64,000 nucleotides of DNA from Oegoconia quadripuncta (Eukaryota > Arthropoda > Insecta > Lepidoptera > Autostichidae), in contig OX438748.1 of the NCBI GenBank assembly GCA_949316235.1, forward strand, positions 35,086,836 to 35,150,835, written 5' to 3'. Shown one piece after another: positions 53,401-63,811 of this stretch. Position numbers and translations under genes: made by a program. The stretch's first letter is position 1. Each line of letters opens with the position of its first letter. The notes under the pieces are model-generated. The model ran no database searches and was not told where the DNA came from. It saw only the letters and a list, made by a program, of their open reading frames with translations.

Positions 53401-56400
53401 CCGTGTTTTACCGCGTGTTGTGTCATGCACAGGGGTAATAATTAATTGTGCGCAGTGTTGTTTATTACTCTTATGGCTGCACAGTGATATGTCAAACTTT
53501 ATAATTGGCTTAATAAGCATGTAGGTGATTCTAGAATATTAATAATATAAACAATAATAATTTTAACCGCCTCCGTGGCTCAATGTAAACAACATTGTGT
53601 TTACACAATGCGGGGTACATGTACAAGTACTCGGTTTGGTTGGTGGTAGGGCATTTTAAATGTCCGCCTGGCTAGCTACCACCATCTTATCTAAATCTGC
53701 CGCCAAGCAGCAATGTTAATATCATTGTTGTGTTCCGGTTGTCAGAGATAAGATAGCCAGTCCCCCAAATGTGTTGGGGTTTCCGGGTCAGTACGCTTCC
53801 ACCTTCGACCTCATCTTCACTTAACATCAGGTGTGATTGAGGTCAAGTACGAACCCGTCGTGCAAAAAAAAAAAGTAATTTAATTTTAAGTAATATATAA
53901 GGACATGCTGTAAAGTTTGTTGAAAATAAATAAATAAATTAGAAATAATAATAATTACGACAGTGAATACAGAAAATAACTGATTGAGAGATACCAACGT
54001 TTCAATAAAATTAAATCTTTTTTACTTTGTAGCGGCTGATTCAGCGAAGTCGTTTTTTTTTTTGCTAAAATATGTAACAGTGATTATAATGTAGATTGGT
54101 TTACTTTCAACAGTACAATACAATACAAATACTCTTTATAGCGCAAAATAATTTTCAATAATTTTTGATGATAACAATATAACACAATTAGGCGGTCTTA
54201 TCACTAAAAGCGATCTCTTCCAGACAACCCACAGTTATGGAACATATGGGACACAGTAGCGCAGACTTCGAAAGATATTTTTTCATTTAGTAGAAATAAT
54301 AATAATTACGACAGTGAACATAGAAAATAATTAAGTGCGAGATACGAGCGTCTCAATAAAATTATTTTTTCATCTCATGTGTGCTCCAAGCCTTGCTAAA
54401 AATTGGATTTTATTTTCTTATTTCTGATTCGACGACGTTGTGAAACGCCGAGCATCGCCTTCTTTATAGCGCGTTGCGTGATTTTGAGCATTCTTATGAG
54501 GCCCATAGTGAGAGACCACGTTTCAGTGTCATAACTTCATAAGTCATCACTGTAAGTGTAAGTTAATTTATTGTAATATATTTTATGTAAGGTAGACTAT
54601 AAAGCAATCATAAAACAGAAATTATTAGCAAAATGCTATTATAAAATCACTGACTATTTGAATGATAAGCAAGCATGGACATAGCTGTCTTATTATTCAT
54701 ATAATTATCAAATCACAAATTGTAACCCATAATCTGTTTAAAAGAGCAACCCTAGAGTTTCTTGCTCATTCTCCTCTGGTGAGTCAACTTTGTGAATGAG
54801 CCGTAAATATAAATATAATATTAATAGTGACGTTTTCAAGTCATAACTTTATCCTATGAAATAAAATATTTTGTTTTGATTTGATTTACTTATATGATCT
54901 TCAATTAAATTCTCACCCGTACTGCCCTCTGGGCCGCTGCAGTGACCTGGTCTCATGGTAGTACTGCGCGGCGCTGTTGGGATACTTGGGGGTCATGCGG
55001 CCGTTCGCTCCATTCGCCGCCATCTTGTTGCCGTTCGCCGCCATCTTGAAACGAAAACGTGAATGAGTACGTTTGATCTTTTTACTTGATACTTTACCGT
55101 TTGACTTTATCGGGCTGTCAACTAACTAACTGCATGGAAATGATTTTGGAAAATGGAAAATAAAAGTGCTTCTGATAAAAAAATTATAAGTAGGTAATTA
55201 GGAAAGTGAGTTTGATAAAAAATTAAAATAGTAATTCTCGATAATTAGTATGTAGGTAGGGACTAAGTTGTAAACTTTCGACTTTCAACGTAATGCCACG
55301 TGACTTTTTAATACTTCGTTAAAGTTTCGTATTTCGTGAAAGAGACCCCTAAAGAGAATTATTTTGCATTTGCCTAATTTAACATTTAAAAAGTTATTTT
55401 CTATCTAAAAATTGAGGATTCATCAAAAAAATTATGCTGTAGTTTTTCTGAATAGAATATAATAGAATAATAATTTATTCCCAAGAATATGGTACATTAT
55501 AATAATAATAATATCCTTAGACATACACACAGCGCCATCTAGTTCCACAGTAAGCAACTATAGGCTTGTGTAGTGGATACCAGATGGTTGATATACTACA
55601 TAAATACATATTTTTTTTAATAAATACTTATTGTAAATGAAAACAACCATAACTCGGGTACACATGTCCGTATTCATCCATCACACAAACATATGCCCCT
55701 AGCGGAATTCGAACCCGCAACCTTTTGGTATAGTGGTCAGGGTTGCTAACCACTACACCAAACAGGTCATCAACATTATAAGGTCACCACACATTTAGAT
55801 CCACCTGCATATTCTGCCATGATTTATATTTTATAATTAAATTAGAATACAATAATGTCAAAATACACAAAATTAAAGTTACAAACAAAATTAGAATTTG
55901 GTAAATAATAGATAAATAGTTTCACATGTCAAATAAAAGTCTAATTAAAACATTTTACAATTTTCTAGTTATCATTCGATTATTTTTTTTGCAAATATTC
56001 AATTATAGAATAAAAACATTTAACGAGCAGCCACTGAAATATTATTTTTGAAAATTTATTTTAGTTAAGTCACTTTATGCTATTTGATACTCTATTATAT
56101 AATTTAATAGCCATGCAGTATACATTATTACTACACAGTTGTAATCTTTGCTTAGGTACAAACTATTTCTCAGGAGCTCTACTTTTTTTAAATGTGATCA
56201 ATGGAAATAAATTCGGAATTGTTTGACAAATTTGATTATCTTGAATATATATTGACAAGGCAGAGGCAATATTTTAAGTTCCTTAAAAGAGGTTTACAGT
56301 CATTCAGGTGTTTAGCTCCATACTACCCTGACACATTTCTTCTGTATTATAAATGCTCTTTGTAGATCAACTGACTTACCCTAAATAATTAAACCATAGC

Positions 56401-59400
56401 GTAATATCGAGGAAACATAGCCATGATACGCGGACAATTTCTGGAAGTTATATTTCTGAGTCTTCGCAATGCAAACACGAATCACATCGAATAGAAAGCG
56501 ATCATGTTTTAGCATTTCAGGTAAGTCATAAATAAATAATAAAAACAACAATGGTCCGAGAACACTGCCTTGAGGGACACCACAGGTTACACTTCTTGGG
56601 GAAGACTTGAAGCATAGTTTTTTATAGTTAACTATTTTTGTGACTTGTGTATACTGCCTTCGTTCTGTTAAGTAACTAAGAAGGCATATATGCATTTGCT
56701 CTAATAACGTATTTTTCAAGTTTTTCAGCAATCGATCATAGCAACGTAATCAAAAGCCTTACTTAAATCTAAAAATACTGATACTGCATATTGACACACA
56801 CATAATTGAATTGAATTTATTATACATACTTAATAACTATTAATAAATTATACGACAATTAATCAATTGAATTGTAATATACATATTTTGTACATATTTA
56901 TAGATCTATAATTTTGAAATTTTCATTCGGCTTATTTAACTTCCATAGACATATTTCATTCATATTTAGACACATTAACCTAACGACTCATATATCACTG
57001 AGGATTAGATTTGTTTTCATTGACATTTATAATAATATTATGATTAATAATGTATTAGTACGAATTTCATTGTAATTTAATTAAGACATACCCATTCAAT
57101 GTTAAAGTAACCTTTGTCAGTAACATAGTAAGAATCTTTAATTGGCATAAGTTTGGTATTAGTTTTCTGAATAAGAATTTGTAATAATGCTGTTGATTCT
57201 ATGTAAATAAAATAAAATAAAATAAAAATATTGTTTGTAATCAAGTGATTGCGTAATAACTTTAACTAAAGTCAAGTATGCTAATGATGTTCAACGTTTC
57301 TCTCTAAAGCCAAATTGTTTTGTACTTAGTGCACCTATGTTTCGAAGGAAACTGTCTAATTTGCTATATATACATCGCTTTTTCAAAAGCTTTTAATGGT
57401 ATTGGTATTTGTTATGGCCCTATAATAACACAAGCAACTTTTTTTATGACATAACATAGCGGTTCTGCTATTAAATTTGTACAGAGGTTTAGTATTTGGT
57501 TCATCATATCCTGTTGAATTAGAATTCTTCAACGATTTTATTGTCTTAACAATATCGTAATCGTCTACAGGAGACAGAAAGATAGTATTAACATTATTTT
57601 TTTATGTTTAAATTGGCATTGTTGTTGTGCGTCATGCATTTTTGGCAGGTTTATAAGAAAGTCATTGAAATGTTCACAAATGGCATTAATAGTGAAATCG
57701 ATCATTTTAATATGGTGAGGGCTACTATTCCACATCTCGTGATTAAGTTTCATAACGTTCGAACGTAGATATCAGTATGTTTTGTCATTATGGATAGCAT
57801 TGATAGATTTTATGTAATGTTATATTCTGTACTCAGCATTGGAATAGCCTGAAAACCAACTCACGCTGAAGTGATTCCCGTTGGCAGCGGCGGCGGGGTC
57901 GCCCCCCGCGCGGTGGGGGTGAGGGTGGGAGTGCGGGCGGGGCGGGGGCGGCGCGGCGGGGCGCGCGGGGGAGGGGGCGGGGGCCGGGGCGGGGGTGCGC
58001 GCGCGCAGGGGGGCGGTGGACGCGGTGCTGTTGTACTTCTCGTCGTTCTCGAACGGCTCGAACGCGTAGTTCGTGTTGGCCGACGAGTAGTCCTTCCACG
58101 CGCCGTTCGGGATCAGCTGCTCCTGTGGTGTGATGATCGTCACTCAGACCGTAGAAAACCGAGACTTGTCGAAAAGTGCTCAAATAAAACGGTGAAATTA
58201 GACTCAAATGTTTTTAAATTTTATTTTTTGTCTTTATACATATTTGTTCCTTTGAATGAATAATTTAAATGGCAATAAGTTATGAACTCACGTCAGGGTT
58301 GACTATAAAATGTGAACTGATTTTATCAATGAAAATTTAAGTCTGGCCAAAGTACCTTTCCCGACTATTAAAGATATCTTATAAGACGGAATTTGTCAAA
58401 AAAAGTTGTTTTCTACAAACAAATTTAATATACAAAAAAAATATTCCCCAAAAAATTAACGATTCAGGGTTCAAGAAGCACCCTCAAAGAAATCTAAAAC
58501 AATACCACCTCATAGAATTTGGGCTCGTTTGATTTGTCCTGACAAGTTATCGTAAATGACATCCAGATTATGATGATGATAGAGTTGTAAAGTAAGCCTT
58601 GGAATTCAGCAACTATTATTTGCGAAGTTGAACCAAAAAAAAATTGGTTCACATTACTCAGTGACTACTGTGATGTGATGATCTGGGTCTCATAATAGAG
58701 TATTACAAGAGCTTGTTTTATAATTATAATGCAGAAATTATTGTAAAAAAATCTTACTGCTTCTAAAAACGAAACAGTGACAGGGATGTTATATACTAGT
58801 TAGAATGATGGTGGAGCTGGGTTCCCCCTGTACCTTCCGCTGGGCGCGGCCGCGGTACAGCGTGCAGGCGGCCTGCAGCAGCGCCACCAGCACCAGCGCG
58901 CACACGCAGCCCAGCACCACGTACAGCTTGGTCTCCGCTAGCCCGAAGAATGTCTTGGCATTGCCCTCGCCCTCCTCCGTGGGCCGGGACGATAGCACTG
59001 CAAGAGGGCAAATGTTAAGTTGCCGGTACCAACCCTCCTATCTAATCACCATGGAACGGAAAACGAGAGGAAGTGTTATCGTAATCAATATTGGAACCCC
59101 TCGCGCCAAAAGGCAATCTGTCGTGAACTTGTCAAAATATGAACATAAGTCAAAGATCAATTATTTGAACGTTTACGTTTACTCCACATATTGATGACGC
59201 ACCCTTCGTCTGCTGGCGAATGTTAATTCGAAAAACATCATAGGTACGTCAAAGCCAATCACAGATATTGGCACTGGAGCCAAGAGCTAGCTCTAGTTTA
59301 TGACAAGAATAGGTTTCAGTTACGAAAAGAGAGTGTTTAGTCTGTTCCTGGATTTAAGGTCTGCGTTTGACACTGTAGATCATCAAATATTAATGCAGAA

Positions 59401-62400
59401 AAAAAATTATGACGTGCGAGAACAATGACTTGAATTGTTCCGATCAAACGGATACCAATATATCATAAAATGCATTAAGGATGGACATGAAAAGACATAT
59501 AAGTTAAAATTACAAAAGGAGCACCTCTGGGCTCTATCTTGGGTCCTATTCTATTTATCATACTCAGCAATATTAACATAATCTGACTAATACTTTTATA
59601 GAACTCTTGACAGACAAACAATGTTGTGGCAGTAGTTTTGTGACGTCATCACGTATAAAACCATTTTGAATTTGAATGTTTTCGCGGCCAATTTTCAATA
59701 AAGCTAACATTTTAATGTTTAAGGAATAAAGAGAGATTAAATAGTATTTTTCCGCATAATAAGCAATTTTTAAAAATTTGTCAACAAGCCTACTGTTATT
59801 GAATTGAAATTCAGAAAATATCGCATGTGCTTTTATTATTCCAATTCAAATTCAAAAACCAAACCTAACAATCTTATACTCAATTGTTAGAGCATCCTTG
59901 CTTCTTAAAACTTGTGTTAAGATACTCTGCTATCCCTTCTTGTAGTTTTTAGATAAGATTTTTACATTGAAATTGAAAAACCTTTATATAATAGTACAAG
60001 AATAAGTGATGAACCTTTTACGCGGACTTCCACTTGTACTTTCCGTCCCTGGCTCCCACAGAGCATACTCACAGGCCTGCGGCTCGAACACCAAGAAGTC
60101 CGGGTCCACCTGGAGGTTCCCGAGGCGGCCGGCGGCCAGCGTGTCCCTCACGGCGCGCTCCCAGCGGCTGCGCTCGCCGTCCTGCTCCGTCGCGTTGGGA
60201 GCGAGCGGGACGGCCGCGCCCAGCGAGCGCGCGCTAGAGCCCTCAATGGTGTTGGACTCGATGGACTTTAGCGTGATCTCGGCAAGTATTGCTTTGGTTT
60301 CGTTTCTGGAAGAAGGTTACTTATGTTTGGTTGAGAGGGAAATGAAATACTTGGAAAATTGTCTGCTCTCGATATCAACTTTTCTAAAATTTTGGGCTAA
60401 AATGTCGACATTCCCATTCCCAAAATGTCTGCTCACCCAAAATGCCTACTCTCCCACAATGTCGGCTTTCCCAAAGCGGCTGCTCCCAAAATACCGACTT
60501 TCCCAAATTATTACCTCATCTAAATATCTACTCTCCCAAAAGATGGACTTTCTCAAAATGCCTACACTCTCAAATTGTCGACTTTCCCAAAATATAAATA
60601 AAACTTTTCTTCCGCAACAACCTATCATCATCTTCTTGCCCTAGTCTCAATTTATTTGGGGTCGGTGCAGTACGTCTTTTCCTTCCAATCTCCTCTATCA
60701 GCATTACCTCCTCATTCACGCCCTTTTCGTTCATATGAACCTTCACACAATCCATCCATCTTTTCCGTGGTCTTCCTTTCCAACCATCGTCATTCATATT
60801 CATTACTCTCTTAGTAACATGCGATTCATCCCTCCTCATAACATGTCTATACAAAGCTGCCACTTTCAAACTTCGTCTCACATTATTATTATTTATTATT
60901 ATTATTTAATCCAACCCGCGTTGATCCGATTCTATCCGTCCTGGTCGATCTCACCATCCCCTTGTACGAGTAATTCCGCAACATTTTTTTTTTTTTGAGC
61001 AGGTTCGCTTGCTGATAGTCACGGGACTTTTTCAGCTTCACCGGGCGGGTGGGCGAGCGCGGGAGCGCTATAGTGAGCATAATTGCCTTCCAACCTACGT
61101 CTGTTAATTACTTCCAGGTTATTCATAATATTAATATCAACGGCTTATGTTCTGAGATGATGGTGATGGAAGACGAGGGATGATGGTTGATGATTGATGT
61201 TGAGTGAGATGATGATGATTTGTATGATGTTGACTTACTGCATGAACCCGTTGACCTGCAGGCCGTGGAAGCCCTTCTCCCCGCCCACGTGTCGCCGCAG
61301 CCCGTCGGCGAGGAGTGCGGCGAGGCGGCCGAACTCGTCGGTCCCGCGCGCGGGCGGCGTGTAGCTGTCGGCCAGACCCGTGATGCGGATCAGCGCCGTG
61401 TAGGCCCTCACTCCCGGCATCTCCGTCTCCTGGACGAGCTCCTCCAACGGAGGCTCTGGCGGGACAAAATTGTGAACCACATGAAGGAAAAGAATCTTCG
61501 ATTGCTTGTATCGCACTTCACTTGGCTACCATATTTAACAATTGTGTTAACGATGAAGCGTTTCTTGATTTAATGAAATTTATTTACAGCAGGTTTTTTA
61601 CAGCACATTTAGTATGATTTTTCTAGAAAATGACATCAGTGGATTTGAGGAAACCAGCTCGTCTAATTTCTATCAAAACTATACTATGCATCCCAAACAA
61701 TTCAAATTCCCACAGCAACCGATGCTGGTGTTGACCTCGTTCAACATATTTTTGATGCCTGGGAGAATTCACAGGATGACTCTTTTTTCATTTACAACGG
61801 GTTAGCACTTGATCTCAATCACTCCTGATGTTAAGTAAAAATGAAGCCGAAGGTGGAAGCATACTGACCCGGAAACCCCATCTTATCTCTGACAACTGGA
61901 ACACAACAATGCTATTAACATTGCTGTTTTGGCGGCAGATTTAGATAAGATGGTAGTAGCTAGCCAGGCGGACATTTAAAACGCCCTACCACCAACCAAA
62001 CCGAGTACTAAACATGTCCCCGCTGGGGATCGAACCCGCAAACTCCGAATCGTAAACCCAATGTGGTTTAGATTGAGCCACGGAGGCGGTAACATGATGA
62101 TGACTTCTACAATCTGTCCAAGATCTGTGCTTTCCATTTATGTTCATATACTTAATCAGGAAAGCAGAGAAGGATCAGGTTTTAAATCTTTTAAAATCAT
62201 GTTTGTATAATTTGATGTTAATGGTACTAAATGCTCTGAATCTGAAGCTGTATGGGCGTGACTCAAGGTTCAATTCTCGGACCATTATTGTTTCTTGTTT
62301 ACATTAATAAATATGAAAAGTTTTGTTTTTACACACCACCTCTGTTATTTAAAGTAAAATATATCAATTATTAATTTATTTCACTTATGTATGCTAGACT

Positions 62401-63811
62401 ATGAAGTTGTTTCCTTGATTTGAACCTGAGCCGGTTTTATAAAATCTCTTTTATTTCCTCAACACCAGAGGAATAACCACATACCTGGTCCACAAGGCTT
62501 GATGCAGATCTTGTTCTCGGTGACAACTGGTGTCTGGAGATGTTTGCTGGTGCGCTTATTGACCGGATCGAACGTTCCTCCTTGCGTGATGAACATCAGG
62601 TGGAGGCATTGGGAGTCGGTGAATGCGAGGTCCTGGAGTAGAATAATCGAGGATTGACAAACTATATAAAACCGATAAATAAATGACGCACTCATTGCGC
62701 AGTCGTGTTCACTATTCGGTATCAAATCGAAGTTAAACAACGTCCCTAAGTTAAGCTACGTCTAGGCAATAGTGTGACACAAATCCACCGCCTAGCCTAG
62801 ATAGAGAGAGAGAGAGACTATAGTGAAAGGTAATGTCAGAGAAAAAAAAAGCTACAAAAACTACAATGTAGTCATTACGATGACAACACCTGTATTGAAA
62901 ATGGTTGCATTTTAGCCATATATGGTGGACATCGGTTAGATTTCGAAGATGTTCTGCTTTTAACACAGTTAGTTTTTTTACATCTGGAGTATATGATATA
63001 GATTATATATTTAGGAGATTTCAATTTACAGTTATTAATTATTTAAGCATAACTAAATACCTAATTAAACAACCGGACTTGACGCATCAGCCAAGAAGGT
63101 GGTAGACTATTTAGAACTCACCCTGAGGTCTTCAGTGCCCCGTTTTCTGACGAAGCTTGGCCTCGAGCATCACCACAAAAATGTGTCAGACTCTTTACAC
63201 TCACCCTGGGGATTCCAGTTTCCTGACGTAGCTTTACCTCGAGCATCAGCAAGGACGATGGTAGACTCTTCAGGACTTATCCTGGGGTTTCTGGTGTCCT
63301 ATTTCCTGACGAAGCGTGGCCTCGAGCATCAGCCAGAAGGTGATAGACTGTTTGTTTAGAACTGACCTCAGGATCTCTAGTGTCTAGTATCCCGTTTCCT
63401 GACGGAAATTTGATGACTATCAACCTAGAAAGTGGTAGATTCCTTAGAACTCAACCTGGGGTCTCCAGTAGTCCGTTTCCTGACGAAGCTAAACCTCGAG
63501 CATCACCAAAGAAGGCGGTAGTCTCGTTAAGATGCACCCTGGGGTCTCCAGTGCCCCATTTCCTGACGCAGCTTTATCTCGAGCATCAGTTAAGAAGGCG
63601 GTAGCTCTTTAGAACTCACCCTGGCGTCCCCAGTGTCCCGTTTCCTGACGAAGCTGAGGGTGGTGATGCCGTCCACGAGGCTGCCCGACGCCGATGTGAT
63701 GTGCTGGTTGGAGTCCAGCTTGGGCGCCGAGTAGCCGCTAACCCACGTGTCCATTATGAAGGGCCGGTTGGAACGAGAGTCGTACCAGCCTATTATCGCG
63801 TCCGTTTGCGA
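50258..63811 (-). CDS. DOMON/SEA-like type I membrane protein, 3' part
   Basis: Eight joined exons (63811-63620, 62632-62485, 61455-61239, 60305-60073, 58997-58834, 58122-57865, 55044-54917, 50486-50258) encode 522 residues with consistent phases. The 5' exons lie past the window. In order: a DOMON-type domain (SQTDAIIGWYDSRSNRPFIM, DGITTLSFVRKRDTGDARDL, LAFTDSQCLHLMFITQGGTF), a KICIKPCGP linker, a SEA-like module (AYTALIRITGLADSYTPPAR, LQVNGFMQNETKAILAEITL, VDPDFLVFEP), one transmembrane helix (LYVVLGCVCALVLVALLQAA) and a cytoplasmic tail of about 260 residues with Pro-, His- and Ala-rich stretches. DOMON domains bind haem or sugars in other proteins; SEA modules stand near membranes in mucin-like receptors. 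No oxygenase or cytochrome b561 module is visible. The name and function are unknown to me. Confidence 0.85.
50690..51040 (+). mobile_element. LINE family L end in the last intron of the DOMON gene
   Basis: ORF2 end (LNKFKAIIKHKLLAKGYYKI) and family L tail. Confidence 0.7.
51111..51290 (+). mobile_element. family M LINE/SINE fragment
   Basis: CTTCAAGCATTCATTTTCAA through CTACTACCGCTTCGGATAGA; copy of 9587-9780. Confidence 0.6.
51713..51785 (-). tRNA. tRNA-Arg(UCG)
   Basis: A 73-nt cloverleaf on the minus strand. The acceptor stem GACCGTG pairs with CACGGTC, with discriminator G. The A-box is TGGCCTAATGGATAAGGCG, the anticodon loop CTTCGGA has anticodon TCG, and the B-box is GGTTCGAGTCCTG. 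CCA is not encoded, as expected in eukaryotes. A T-run for polymerase III termination follows within about 15 nt (51699-51703, A's on the plus strand). It lies in the last intron of the DOMON gene, on the same strand. Unlike the SINE heads it pairs perfectly and has no SINE body. Confidence 0.95.
52440..52590 (+). mobile_element. SINE-C 3' part
   Basis: ATTTACAAAAAAAAAATGTA through GTGGAACTAGATGACGCTGT. The head is missing. Confidence 0.7.
52725..52990 (-). mobile_element. SINE-C, near full length
   Basis: GCGCCATCTAGTTCCACACT to the reverse-complement B-box CGGAATTCGAACCCGCGACC and the head ending AACAGGTCG. Confidence 0.85.
53001..53334 (-). mobile_element. SINE-A, full length
   Basis: T-run, complete body, B-box GGGGATCGAACCCGCGACC (reverse) and head TTGAGCCACGAAGGCGG. 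Pairs with the plus-strand copy at 53567. Confidence 0.9.
53567..53873 (+). mobile_element. SINE-A, B-box deleted
   Basis: Intact 5' end CCGCCTCCGTGGCTCAATGT, deletion across the B-box (GTTTACACAATGCGGGGTAC), then full body and A-tail. Lies 230 bp from an inverted full-length copy. Confidence 0.85.
54440..54555 (-). mobile_element. RTE-like endonuclease fragment
   Basis: GCCGAGCATCGCCTTCTTTA and GCGCGTTGCGTGATTTTGAG match the fragment at 34230-34300. Confidence 0.55.
54600..54890 (+). mobile_element. LINE family L end
   Basis: AAGCAATCATAAAACAGAAA to TTTTGATTTGATTT. Ends about 30 bp from the donor of the exon at 54917. Confidence 0.75.
54917..55044 (-). CDS. DOMON gene penultimate exon
   Basis: Acceptor CGTTTCAAG, donor TACGG|GTGAGA, 128 bp. 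Encodes MAANGNKMAANGANGRMTPK and YPNSAAQYYHETRSLQRP. The first 45 bp is a tandem duplication of ATGGCGGCGAA(C/T)GG. The exon happens to begin with ATG, but phase 0 joins it to the previous exon. Confidence 0.8.
55505..55775 (-). mobile_element. SINE-C, near full length
   Basis: CAGCGCCATCTAGTTCCACA to B-box GGAATTCGAACCCGCAACC and head ACCACTACACCAAACAGGTC. Confidence 0.85.
56380..57790 (-). mobile_element. LINE reverse transcriptase, broken and interrupted
   Basis: Minus-strand pieces in RT order: NSSPHHIKMIDFTINAICEH (57565-57753), FLDLSKAFD-like (about 56760-56790), then TCGVPQGSVLGPLLFLLFIY (56381-56731). An AT-rich insertion at about 56813-57235 separates the first two. Stops and the insertion make it a pseudo-copy inside the intron between 57865 and 55044. 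Confidence 0.8.
57865..58122 (-). CDS. DOMON gene cytoplasmic tail exon
   Basis: Acceptor TCACACCACAG, donor AGC|GTGAGT, 86 codons. Starts EQLIPNGAWKDYSSANTNYA and FEPFENDEKYNSTA, then a low-complexity stretch (TPAPAPAPSPARPAAPPPPR, PHSHPHPHRAGGDPAAAANG). Very GC-rich, about three quarters G+C by eye in the second half. Confidence 0.9.
58834..58997 (-). CDS. DOMON gene transmembrane exon
   Basis: Acceptor CCTCTTGCAG, donor AAG|GTACAG, 164 bp. Encodes EEGEGNAKTFFGLAETK, then LYVVLGCVCALVLVALLQAA and the basic stop-transfer RGRAQRK, which fixes the tail as cytoplasmic if the protein has a signal peptide upstream. Confidence 0.93.
59330..59640 (+). mobile_element. LINE reverse transcriptase fragment
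   Basis: FLDLRSAFDTVDHQILMQ (motif A) and PLGSILGPILFIILSNI (motif B) occur in order but with stops between. A pseudo-copy. Confidence 0.8.
60073..60305 (-). CDS. DOMON gene exon, SEA-like second half
   Basis: Acceptor TTCTTCCAG, donor GGCCT|GTGAGT, 233 bp. Encodes NETKAILAEITLKSIESNTI, a variable loop with NAT and DGERSRW, then VRDTLAAGRLGNLQVDPDFL and VFEPQA. The NxT sites could be glycosylated on the outside. Confidence 0.9.
60370..60595. repeat. degenerate tandem repeat of about 19-20 bp
   Basis: Repeated TTTCCCAAAATG-CTACTC and CCCAAAATGTCGACTTTC motifs, roughly eleven loose units, in the intron just upstream (gene sense) of the exon at 60305. Confidence 0.75.
60570..60881 (-). mobile_element. 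RTE-type LINE ORF C-terminus
   Basis: The minus strand encodes ALYRHVMRRDESHVTKRVMN and GRPRKRWMDCVKVHMNEKGV, the characteristic end of RTE ORF2. Open for about 100 codons but truncated. Confidence 0.85.
61239..61455 (-). CDS. DOMON gene exon, SEA-like first half
   Basis: Acceptor TTTGTCCCGCCAG, donor ATGCA|GTAAGT, 217 bp. Encodes EPPLEELVQETEMPGVRAYT, ALIRITGLADSYTPPARGTD and FGRLAALLADGLRRHVG, a SEA-type strand-helix pattern. No GSVVV-type autocleavage motif is visible. Confidence 0.92.
61781..62090 (-). mobile_element. SINE-A, near full length
   Basis: T-run, body with about 20 bp missing near CCCCATCTTATC, B-box GGGGATCGAACCCGCAAAC and head TTGAGCCACGGAGGCGG. Confidence 0.85.
62230..62315 (+). 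mobile_element. LINE reverse transcriptase fragment
   Basis: GVTQGSILGPLLFLVYIN, RT motif B, with nothing else attached. Confidence 0.7.
62485..62632 (-). CDS. DOMON gene exon, end of DOMON domain
   Basis: Acceptor TTCTACTCCAG, donor CCAG|GTATGT, 148 bp. Encodes DLAFTDSQCLHLMFITQGGT, then FDPVNKRTSKHLQTPVVTEN and KICIKPCGP with paired Cys. Confidence 0.93.
62798..62818. repeat. (GA)n microsatellite
   Basis: About nine GA units. Confidence 0.8.
63103..63640 (-). repeat. exon-donor tandem repeat, about 86 bp x 6, DOMON intron
   Basis: On the gene strand each unit holds AGCTTCGTCAGGAAACGGGA CACTGGGGACGCCAGG (the last 36 exon bases), the donor GTGAGTTCTAAAGAG and a CTACCGCCTTCTT...GATGCTCGAG spacer. 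Six intronic copies follow the genuine exon end at 63620. The donor GT is kept in five of the six intronic copies, including full GTGAGT in the two farthest ones. Confidence 0.92.
63620..63811 (-). CDS. DOMON gene exon, core of DOMON domain
   Basis: Acceptor TTTCACTTCCAG, donor CCAGG|GTGAGT, 64 codons. Encodes SQTDAIIGWYDSRSNRPFIM, DTWVSGYSAPKLDSNQHITS and DGITTLSFVRKRDTGDAR. The xxIGW and IxxSxxxxDGxTTLxFxR pattern is typical of DOMON domains. Earlier exons lie beyond 64000. Confidence 0.93.

Noticed and set aside
57833..58263. GC-rich open frames on both strands
   Set aside because: Only the minus-strand frame starting EQLIPNGAWK has correct acceptor, donor and phase. The others are GC-driven shadows.
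60006..60644. 212-residue plus-strand open frame
   Set aside because: It is antisense to the SEA-like exon and runs on through the 20-bp degenerate repeat. No domain or splice support.
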